DNA of 9,793 nt from DASTRU01 sp035761045 (GTDB lineage: Bacteria; Pseudomonadota; Gammaproteobacteria; Burkholderiales; Burkholderiaceae_E). Each line of letters starts with the position of its first letter. Positions within the stretch are counted from its first letter, which is position 1. The stretch is taken from NCBI GenBank assembly GCA_035761045.1, contig DASTRU010000162.1, positions 1-9,793 on the forward strand. The letters run 5' to 3'. A program made the translations under genes and the position numbers. Positions 1 to 5,544 of the stretch are shown here, piece after piece. The notes below the pieces were generated by a model. It was not told the DNA's origin. It did not search any database and saw nothing but the letters and a program-made list of their open reading frames with translations.

Positions 1-69
1 ACGCTAATCCCTTGCCGGCTATGTCGCAGTCTGTCCGCTGGCAACTCCTCGGGGGAGTAAGGTCTAGCG

Positions 70-190
70 ACGCGAGAACGATGTGTTGTAGCGCTCGATA
101 CTTGAACGCTCTCGCGAAGTTGCGGAGAGAAATGCGCAAATTCTCTAAATGCCGCGCTAATTCGATTGAACAACATATCACCGCGTTTTT
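70..190 (+). ncRNA. Possible structured RNA (nested stems ending in a T run)
   Basis: Three stems nest in register. ACGCG (70-74) pairs with CGCGT (182-186). A 10-bp stem with one G-U pair joins 80-89 to 170-179. AGCGC (90-94) pairs with GCGCT (154-158). Inside lie two mutually exclusive hairpins: CTCTC/GAGAG (109-113 with 125-129) and AGAGAA/TTCTCT (126-131 with 141-146). The outermost stem runs straight into five Ts (186-190), as in a Rho-independent end. It does not match tmRNA, RNase P RNA, 6S RNA or SRP RNA as I remember them. A stem like the 10-bp one is expected about once by chance in a region this size, so only the nesting and the T run give support. Confidence 0.15.
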
Positions 191-596
191 CGTGTGAAAG
201 CGATTGGGTAAGCAAACCCAAGTCAGTGCGGCCTAATTTTTAGGCGACACAAGACAACTCGTTGAAGTTGATCAACGGCGCTTGGTTCGAGGAGGGCGAT
301 GGACTAAGTAAATTTCACGCGCGGATCGACACACGTCCGCACCCACTGTCCATCCGCTTAACGGGACGAGCACTCAAAAGCACTAAAGGCGGTTGAGCGT
401 GATATGAAGTTGATTAACAACAGAACGTGGCGCGCCCCTTCGGCAGAGCGTTTGCCGCGAAATTTAAAAAACTTATGAGTTGACGGGAAAACCGCACGGA
501 ACCCTCTTGATTGCTCTTGATGACTCGGCATCAATGCTGTCGTTAATGAGGGGTTTTGGGAACAAGGTGCTGTTTATTTGTTTATAGGGTGGATCG

Positions 597-602
597 TATA
601 AG
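597..602 (+). promoter_or_regulatory. Candidate -10 box for the SDR-folB-ttcA-rapZ operon
   Basis: TATAAG matches the sigma-70 -10 consensus at five of six positions and lies in the most AT-rich patch of the leader (about 571-602). Hexamers at 16-18 bp spacing upstream (TTATTT and neighbours) match the -35 consensus poorly, and there is no extended -10 TGN. A start here would give a 5' leader of roughly 150 nt before the ATG at 757. This is a guess from composition and one hexamer. Confidence 0.18.
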
Positions 603-756
603 CCTAATGGCATATGCAGCGACTGGACCTTAGACGGTAAATGCGGAGCGGGATTGCGCGGTGGCTTTGAATGCCAATGCGATTGCCGTACGCGGCGATA
701 GCGTCCGTTACACTGCGGCGCTTCTTACTTAGTGAGTGGTTTGTCATCTGCCTGCC

Positions 757-1530
757 ATGTCGTTTTCCACCCCCTCAGCCGTTCTCGTCACTGGCGCCGC
801 GCGTCGCCTCGGCCGAGAAATCGCGCTTGACCTCGCGCGCGCGGGGTTTGACATCGCCGTGCATTACCGCGGTTCGCGCGAGGACGCGCAAGCCACGGTC
901 GACGATATTCGCGCCTTGGGTCGCCGCGCGGCGTTATTGCAAGCCGATCTCGCGCAAGAATCCGAGGCGCGCTCGTTAGTGCGCCGCGCGGTCGCGGCGT
1001 TGGGGCCGCTGCATGCGCTCGTCAACAACGCGTCCCTATTCGATTACGACGAGGCGTCAAGCTTCACCTACGCCAGGCTCGACGCGCACATGCACGCCAA
1101 TCTCGGCGCGCCCGTCGTGCTGGCGCACGCGCTGCATGAAGCCACTCGCGAGGGCGAATGCGCCTGCGTTGTCAATTTGCTTGACCAAAAACTATGGAAT
1201 CCCAATCCGGATTTCCTAAGTTATTCGTGCAGCAAGTTCGCGTTGGAAGGCGCGACGCGCATGCTCGCGCTCGCGCTTGCACCGCGGGTACGCGTCGTGG
1301 GCGTGGCGCCCGGCGTCACGCTCGTGTCGGGAGACATGAGCGAGGCCGGGTTGGCCGAGGCGCGCACGCGCACGCCCTTGGGTCGATCGAGCATGCCCGA
1401 GGACATCGCGCATGCGGTACGTTTTGCAATCACCAATCCGGCCGTGACCGGAACCACCTTGATCGTCGACGGCGGCCAGCATTGTTGGCCGAGCGAGCGC
1501 GACGTGATGTTTAAAACCTCGGTTCGATAA
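757..1530 (+). CDS. SDR oxidoreductase of the pteridine reductase (PTR1/FolM) type
   Basis: A 257-residue short-chain dehydrogenase/reductase, probably an NADPH-dependent cytosolic reductase of pterins or dihydrofolate. The N-terminal Rossmann motif is TGAARRLG (residues 12-19), which fits the TGxxxRxG signature that sets pteridine reductases apart from ordinary SDRs with TGxxxGxG. An NNAS motif follows in the middle. In the active site Tyr156 and Lys160 (YSCSK) are present, and the residue 13 before the Tyr is Asp143, where classical SDRs have Ser; PTR1 and FolM also have Asp there. The C-terminus ends with the usual SDR segment GTTLIVDGG. I chose ATG 757 because homology begins just after it. 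GTG 736, in frame, would add seven residues. The stop abuts the folB start, which supports a pterin role. The exact substrate is inferred. Confidence 0.85.
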   Translation: MSFSTPSAVLVTGAARRLGREIALDLARAGFDIAVHYRGSREDAQATVDDIRALGRRAALLQADLAQESEARSLVRRAVAALGPLHALVNNASLFDYDEASSFTYARLDAHMHANLGAPVVLAHALHEATREGECACVVNLLDQKLWNPNPDFLSYSCSKFALEGATRMLALALAPRVRVVGVAPGVTLVSGDMSEAGLAEARTRTPLGRSSMPEDIAHAVRFAITNPAVTGTTLIVDGGQHCWPSERDVMFKTSVR

Positions 1531-1920
1531 ATGAGTCTGCTAGCCCTGCCTGAATTGCGCGATTGTCGGCGCATCTTTTTGCTCGACCACGAAGTCGAAA
1601 TCTCGATCGGTTGGCACGATTACGAGAAGGAAGAGCACCAACGCGTGCGCTTGAACGTCGATTTATTCGTGCCCTTGGCCGCGACGACGCCGCGCGAGGA
1701 CAACCTCAATGAAGTCGTCGATTACGACGTGATCCGCGACACGATCGCGCGTTGCGTGGGTGACGGACATATCCATTTGCAAGAAACATTGATCGACCGT
1801 GTCGCATCGACCTTGCTTGCGCACCCACAAGTGCGCGCGGTACGCGTATCGTCCGAGAAGCCCGACATTTACCCCGATTGCCGCGCGGTTGGCATCGAGG
1901 TGTTTCACATCAAGCCATGA
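1531..1920 (+). CDS. folB: Dihydroneopterin aldolase
   Basis: FolB cleaves 7,8-dihydroneopterin to 6-hydroxymethyl-7,8-dihydropterin and glycolaldehyde in folate synthesis, as a cytosolic oligomer. At 129 residues it has normal family length. Visible landmarks are the N-terminal strand and turn IGWHDYEKEEHQ (about 26-37), VVDYDVI with Tyr65, LQETLIDRVA with Glu85, and SSEKPD with Lys110, the expected position of the conserved catalytic lysine. The ATG follows the SDR stop with no gap (TAAATG). Its own stop overlaps the ttcA start as ATGA, so translation of the three genes is probably coupled. Pairing with a pteridine-reductase-like SDR fits a small pterin/folate unit. Confidence 0.93.
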   Translation: MSLLALPELRDCRRIFLLDHEVEISIGWHDYEKEEHQRVRLNVDLFVPLAATTPREDNLNEVVDYDVIRDTIARCVGDGHIHLQETLIDRVASTLLAHPQVRAVRVSSEKPDIYPDCRAVGIEVFHIKP

Positions 1921-2819
1921 ACGCACCCGCCACTCCGTTGGAACGCAAGCAAGCCTTCGAGGACAACAAGCTCGCCAAGCGCTTATGCCGTTTGGTCGGC
2001 CAAGCGATTGGCGACTTCAACATGATTGGCGAGGGCGACCGCGTTATGGTGTGCATGTCGGGCGGCAAGGACAGTTACGCGCTGCTCGATATTTTGTTGA
2101 TGCTTAAAGAACGCGCACCGATCGCGTTCGACATCGTCGCGGTCAATCTCGATCAAGGGCATCCAGGTTTTCCCAAGCATGTGCTGCCCGAGTATTTGAC
2201 CGCGCGGGGCGTGCGGTTTCACGTCGAAGAGCAAGACACGCATTCAATCGTCAAGCGCGTGATTCCCGAAGGTAAAACCACGTGCGGCCTGTGTTCGCGC
2301 TTGCGGCGTGGCATCTTGTATCGCGTGGCGAGCGAGTTGGGCTGCACGCGCATCGCGCTGGGTCATCATCGCGACGACATCGTGCAAACCTTGTTTCTCA
2401 ACATGTTCTTCGGCGGCAAACTCAAAGGCATGCCCGCGAAGCTGGTGAGCGACGATGGCAAGCACGTGGTGATTCGCCCGCTCGCGTACGTGAAGGAGCC
2501 CGACCTTGAGCGTTGGGCGCAAGCACGCGGCTTTCCCATCATTCCGTGCGACTTATGCGGCTCGCAAGAAAACCTGCAACGCCAGCAGATCAAAGCCATG
2601 CTGCACGATTGGGAAAAGCGTTTTCCAGGGCGCGTTGAAAACTGCTTCGCCGCGCTCGCGAACGTCGTGCCCTCGCATCTCATGGACCGCGCGCGATTCG
2701 ATTTTCAACATCTCGAAGCCACCGGCCTGCCCGACGCCAATGGCGACATTGCCTTTGACGATGCTGAACCTTGTGCGCCATCGCCTGTCGCACAGGTGAT
2801 TCATTTCGCGGAAGACTAA
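1917..2819 (+). CDS. ttcA: tRNA 2-thiocytidine(32) synthetase TtcA
   Basis: TtcA makes 2-thiocytidine at position 32 of certain tRNAs: it activates the base with ATP and transfers sulfur with help from an Fe-S cluster. The 300-residue protein has the PP-loop ATP pyrophosphatase motif SGGKDS at 48-53, a CxxC pair (Cys123, Cys126, followed by SRLRRG) and a second pair, Cys211 and Cys214 (CDLCGSQ). All are characteristic of TtcA rather than of TilS or MnmA. Length is close to the E. coli protein. I place the start at ATG 1917, which overlaps the folB stop as ATGA; the frame stays open 39 bases upstream, but that stretch lies within folB and has no TtcA similarity. No truncation is seen. Confidence 0.95.
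   Translation: MNAPATPLERKQAFEDNKLAKRLCRLVGQAIGDFNMIGEGDRVMVCMSGGKDSYALLDILLMLKERAPIAFDIVAVNLDQGHPGFPKHVLPEYLTARGVRFHVEEQDTHSIVKRVIPEGKTTCGLCSRLRRGILYRVASELGCTRIALGHHRDDIVQTLFLNMFFGGKLKGMPAKLVSDDGKHVVIRPLAYVKEPDLERWAQARGFPIIPCDLCGSQENLQRQQIKAMLHDWEKRFPGRVENCFAALANVVPSHLMDRARFDFQHLEATGLPDANGDIAFDDAEPCAPSPVAQVIHFAED
2810..2814 (+). promoter_or_regulatory. Ribosome binding site of rapZ
   Basis: GGAAG lies 8 nt before the rapZ ATG at 2823, inside the last codons of ttcA. It supports that start and shows that rapZ initiation depends on sequence within the upstream gene. A second AAGGA (2818-2822) touches the ATG directly and is too close to serve. Confidence 0.5.
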
Positions 2820-2822
2820 GGA

Positions 2823-3716
2823 ATGCGCAGTTCGTTGGTGTTGATCACGGGGGTATCGGGCGCGGGAAAGTCCGTCGCGCTCAAGGCCTTGGAGGACGCG
2901 GGCTATTACTGCGTGGATAACTTGCCCGCGCCCGTGATCGCGGACTTGATGGCGCATCTCGACGCACAAGGCGAGGCGAAGGTGGCGATCGCTATTGACG
3001 CCCGTTCGGGTAAGTCGGTGGCCGATCTGCCGCACATCGTGACTGGCTTGAAAACCGTCAATGCATTGGGTGAACAAGACCAGCAAGGCCGCGACGTGCG
3101 CGTGCTCTTTCTAACGGCCAACAGCACCGCCTTGGTCCAACGGTTTTCCGAAACGCGCCGCCGTCATCCCTTATCGCCCTCGGGGCCGATGGCCGATGCG
3201 CAAACGCCCTCGCTGGTCGAGGCCATCGAGCGCGAGCGCGAGCTGGTGGGTGACTTGGCCGAGCTTGGCCGCGTCATCGACACCAGCAGCTTGTCGCCCT
3301 CCAAATTGCGCGCGGCGGTGAAGGAATTCATCGACCACGACGTTGGCGGCTTGACCTTGATGTTCGAATCGTTCGCCTTCAAACGCGGCGTGCCGCTCGA
3401 TGCCGATCTCGTCTTCGACGTGCGATTTTTGCCAAACCCGTATTACGACACGGCGCTTCGTCCACTAACCGGCCTAGATGCGCCGGTGATCGAGTTCATG
3501 CAGTCCTTACCCGACGCGGAACGCTTGCTCGCGGACATCGAACGCTTCCTAAGTGATTGGTTGCCGAGTTATCAACGCGACCATCGCAGTTATCTCACCG
3601 TGGCGATTGGATGCACGGGCGGTCAGCATCGCTCGGTCTGGGCGTGCGAACAATTGGCTAAACGGTTGCGCGGTCAGGCCGCGCATGTGATCACCCGCCA
3701 TCGCGAGATGGAGTAA
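2823..3716 (+). CDS. rapZ: RapZ-family nucleotide-binding protein
   Basis: In enterobacteria RapZ senses glucosamine-6-phosphate and delivers the sRNA GlmZ to RNase E, setting GlmS levels. Those sRNAs are not known from beta-proteobacteria, so the target here is open. The protein has 297 residues. The Walker A motif is GVSGAGKS (10-17), followed by the family stretch ALEDAGYYCVDNLP. RFSETRRRHPLS, DADLVFDVRFLPNPYYD and the C-terminal signature GCTGGQHRSV (263-272) are all recognisable. It is longer than the E. coli protein because of inserts around ALGEQDQQGR and SGPMADAQTPS. It ends at RHREME and lacks the basic KRKP tail that helps bind RNA in E. coli. It starts 3 nt after ttcA. No hprK, ptsN or rpoN is adjacent, unlike most rapZ loci I know. 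Confidence 0.93.
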   Translation: MRSSLVLITGVSGAGKSVALKALEDAGYYCVDNLPAPVIADLMAHLDAQGEAKVAIAIDARSGKSVADLPHIVTGLKTVNALGEQDQQGRDVRVLFLTANSTALVQRFSETRRRHPLSPSGPMADAQTPSLVEAIERERELVGDLAELGRVIDTSSLSPSKLRAAVKEFIDHDVGGLTLMFESFAFKRGVPLDADLVFDVRFLPNPYYDTALRPLTGLDAPVIEFMQSLPDAERLLADIERFLSDWLPSYQRDHRSYLTVAIGCTGGQHRSVWACEQLAKRLRGQAAHVITRHREME

Positions 3717-3753
3717 CGCACCATTCGTTCAATTTCCTAAAGCTCTTGCCTTC

Positions 3754-4413
3754 GTGACCGACCTACCCATCTTCCCGCTCAATACCGTGCTGTTTCCCGG
3801 CGGCGTGCTGCCCTTGCGCGTGTTCGAGACGCGGTACATGGACATGGTGCGCGAATGCATGCGCACGAATTCGCGCTTTGGCGTGTGCTTGATTCAGCAA
3901 GGCGCGGAAGTCGCGCGTCGGCCCGGCGAGGCGGCGATACCCGAGCCCATCGGCTGCACCGCCGAGATCACCGATTGGGACATGCGCGACCCCGGCGTAT
4001 TGGGCATCACCACGCGTGGTCACGAGCGTTTTCGCATCATGGACCGCGAAGTGCAATCCAACGGATTGATCCGCGCCGAGGTTCGCATGATCAACGCCGA
4101 TGCTCACGAACCGGTGCCCGAGCAACACGCGGGGTGTGCGTTATTGCTGTCCCGCGTGATCGCCGACTTGCAAGAACAACACGCGCAAGCCGCGAGCGAA
4201 CTAGGCGACGAAAGCGAAGGCGTGCGCGTGTTTCCGTTCGCCGAGCCGTACGACTTCAACGACGCGAGTTGGGTCGCCAATCGTTTGTGCGAAGTGCTGC
4301 AAGTGCCATTGCGCGCCAAGCAAAAACTAATGGAATTGCGCAGCGGCGTGGAGCGCTTGTCGATCGTCGACACCTGGCTCAAGCAGCAATCGGTGATCGC
4401 CAACAATTCATAA
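3754..4413 (+). CDS. LON substrate-binding domain protein (free-standing)
   Basis: A 219-residue protein consisting of a LON N-terminal (substrate-binding) domain without the AAA+ ATPase or serine protease parts of Lon. The typical start LPIFPLNTVLFPGGVLPLRVFETRY lies at residues 4-28, followed by beta-rich segments and a helical C-terminal part (about 125-219, including WVANRLCEVLQVPLRAKQKLME). It is cytosolic, with no signal peptide or membrane segment. Small stand-alone LON-domain proteins are common in proteobacteria, and their role is not well defined; peptide or protein binding is an inference from the domain. The start is GTG 3754, chosen because the conserved domain begins at residue 4; no strong ribosome site is seen. 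It follows rapZ after 37 nt and is the last gene of the operon. Its end overlaps the end of convergent mutY by 6 bp. Confidence 0.88.
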   Translation: MTDLPIFPLNTVLFPGGVLPLRVFETRYMDMVRECMRTNSRFGVCLIQQGAEVARRPGEAAIPEPIGCTAEITDWDMRDPGVLGITTRGHERFRIMDREVQSNGLIRAEVRMINADAHEPVPEQHAGCALLLSRVIADLQEQHAQAASELGDESEGVRVFPFAEPYDFNDASWVANRLCEVLQVPLRAKQKLMELRSGVERLSIVDTWLKQQSVIANNS

Positions 4414-5466
4414 CAAGCGCGGTTCGGCCAGTTCAAGCAATAACTTTTTGACTGGCGCGGGCAGGGCCGCTTGCGCGACATCCGTAAACGGCAGCCATAC
4501 CGCGCCCGGTTCAGCCGCCGTTACCGATGCACGGTCGCAGGTGGCCACGTGCGGCACGTAGCGCAAGGTGTAATGCGAGAAGGCATGCGTGCGCGCGGGC
4601 AGGGCGGCCAGTCGGGCGGATGCATCGATGCGGCGCACCGCCGCCTGCAACGACGCTTCGTCATCGAATTGCGGCAGGCTCCATAAGCCGCCCCAAATCC
4701 CAAGCGGCGGACGTTTTTCCAGCAAGACCTCGTTGGCATGCAGGGCGACGAGCATGTGCGCATCGCGCGTTGGCGAAGCCTTGCGTGGCTTGGCGGCGGG
4801 CAGCTCGGCGGTGCGGTTTTCGCGTCGCGCCACGCAGGTATCGGCCACCGGGCACGCCCCGCATGCGGGGCGGCTGCGCACGCATACGGTCGCGCCTAAA
4901 TCCATCAAGCCTTGCGTATAAGGCTCGACGGTTTGCTCGGGCAATTCACGTTCGGCGATCGTCCATAAACCGCGTTCCACCGCGGGCGTGCCTGGCCAAC
5001 CCTCCACGCCCCAATGCCTTGCGAACACACGCTTAACGTTGCCGTCGAGAATCGCGGCACGCGTGCCATAAGCAAACGCGGTAATGGCCGCGGCCGTGGA
5101 GCGACCGATGCCGGGTAAGGATTGAAGGACCCCGGGGTCGCGCGGAAACGCGCCGCCAAATTCATTGACCACGCGTTGCCCGCACGCATGCAAATTACGC
5201 GCGCGGCTGTAATAGCCGAGACCGCTCCATGCCGCCATTACCTCGTCAACCGGCGCGGTGGCCAGCGCGTGCACCGTGGGGAACCGTTCGAGAAAGCGTG
5301 TGTAGTAGGGCACGACGGCGCTGACTTGCGTTTGCTGCAACATGATTTCCGACAACCAAATGCGATATGCATCGCGCGTGTTTTGCCATGGAAGATCATG
5401 CCGACCATGGTGGCGTTGCCAGGTGATGACGCGTTGTGCGAACGAGGGCGTGGTGGGGTGTGACAT
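4408..5466 (-). CDS. mutY: A/G-specific adenine DNA glycosylase MutY
   Basis: MutY removes adenine mispaired with 8-oxoguanine, the last step of the GO defence. The 352-residue protein has the catalytic Glu40 in SEIMLQQTQV, the helix-hairpin-helix LPGIGRSTAAAI (117-128) and the catalytic Asp141 in ILDGNVKRV. The [4Fe-4S] ligands Cys195, Cys202, Cys205 and Cys211 have the expected C-x6-C-x2-C-x5-C spacing. Each of these sits three residues later than in E. coli. The C-terminal NUDIX-like domain (about 235-350), which reads 8-oxoG, is present with AFSHYTLRY near 290-300. The protein looks complete. It lies 78 bp downstream of the dynamin GTPase on the same strand. Confidence 0.97.
   Translation of the reverse strand: MSHPTTPSFAQRVITWQRHHGRHDLPWQNTRDAYRIWLSEIMLQQTQVSAVVPYYTRFLERFPTVHALATAPVDEVMAAWSGLGYYSRARNLHACGQRVVNEFGGAFPRDPGVLQSLPGIGRSTAAAITAFAYGTRAAILDGNVKRVFARHWGVEGWPGTPAVERGLWTIAERELPEQTVEPYTQGLMDLGATVCVRSRPACGACPVADTCVARRENRTAELPAAKPRKASPTRDAHMLVALHANEVLLEKRPPLGIWGGLWSLPQFDDEASLQAAVRRIDASARLAALPARTHAFSHYTLRYVPHVATCDRASVTAAEPGAVWLPFTDVAQAALPAPVKKLLLELAEPRLL
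4427..4456. repeat. Inverted repeat just beyond the LON-domain gene stop
   Basis: GCCAGT (4427-4432) pairs with ACTGGC (4451-4456), and inside it CAA (4434-4436) pairs with TTG (4448-4450) across a one-base bulge, leaving an 11-nt loop. It lies 13 bp after the stop of the forward operon, within the last codons of mutY. It could mark the 3' end of the forward transcript, but no T run follows on either strand, so it is not a standard terminator. It may be a chance structure in coding DNA. Confidence 0.25.
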
Positions 5467-5486
5467 GCGTGCGTGAGGCGCGGCTC

Positions 5487-5506
5487 AAGAAACGGGCGCG
5501 ACCCGC
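5487..5506 (-). terminator. Possible weak terminator or attenuator between dynamin gene and mutY
   Basis: On the minus strand CGGG (complement of 5502-5505) pairs with CCCG (complement of 5493-5496) around a five-base loop TCGCG, with a G-U pair at the base. The sequence TTTCTT follows (complement of 5487-5492). The stem is short, so it may attenuate rather than end transcription from the GTPase gene into mutY. Confidence 0.3.
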
Positions 5507-5544
5507 AAGCTTACTGGCTTCGCGATGAACGGACGTAAACGGAA

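Larger units (their letters stand above)
1..756. other. AT-richer non-coding region upstream of the forward operon
   Basis: No reading frame here has convincing length, codon use or a protein I recognise. A frame of about 60 codons at 12-197 (+) lacks the GCG/CGC-rich codon use of the real genes. The sequence is visibly AT-richer: the 60 bases from 541 are 24/60 GC, against 41/60 for the 60 bases from 841. It contains short hairpins (44-58, 109-129, 204-221, 231-245), an imperfect 13-bp direct repeat (264-276 and 406-418), a palindrome GTTGATCAAC (267-276), and CTCTTGAT twice at 10-bp spacing (504-511, 514-521). The operon promoter should lie here. The best -10 match I see is TATAAG at 597-602, with no good -35 at normal spacing. 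The region could be a long regulatory leader, an RNA gene or eroded DNA. Confidence 0.6.

Noticed and set aside
12..197. A 61-codon forward frame (TTG or ATG 21 start)
   Set aside because: Codon use is unlike the real genes, there is no family resemblance or good ribosome site, and it overlaps the possible stem structure at 70-186.
204..245. Hairpins TTGGGT/ACCCAA (204-221) and GCCTAA/TTAGGC (231-245) as terminators
   Set aside because: Each has a 6-bp stem but no following T run; no gene clearly ends just upstream.
369..389. Short tandem duplication of AGCACT with A-rich tails
   Set aside because: Only two copies of about 10 bases, explainable by chance or slippage; no CRISPR or transposon pattern.
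1..756. Insertion-sequence or phage remnant explaining the AT-rich leader
   Set aside because: No terminal inverted repeats, target duplication, transposase or integrase fragment could be found by eye on either strand.
671..979. Forward frame beginning upstream of the SDR gene and running into it
   Set aside because: It continues out of frame through the SDR Rossmann fold; the translation is Arg/Pro-rich with no family resemblance.
2553..3086. A 177-codon minus-strand frame across the ttcA/rapZ junction
   Set aside because: Antisense to two certain genes, with no recognisable protein.
3855..4451. A 198-codon forward frame overlapping the LON-domain gene
   Set aside because: Arg/His-rich out-of-frame translation. 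The LON domain is clear in the other frame.
4527..5036. Long forward frame (169 codons) inside mutY
   Set aside because: It lies antisense to well-supported mutY. The arginine- and alanine-rich translation is a typical shadow of GC-rich coding DNA.
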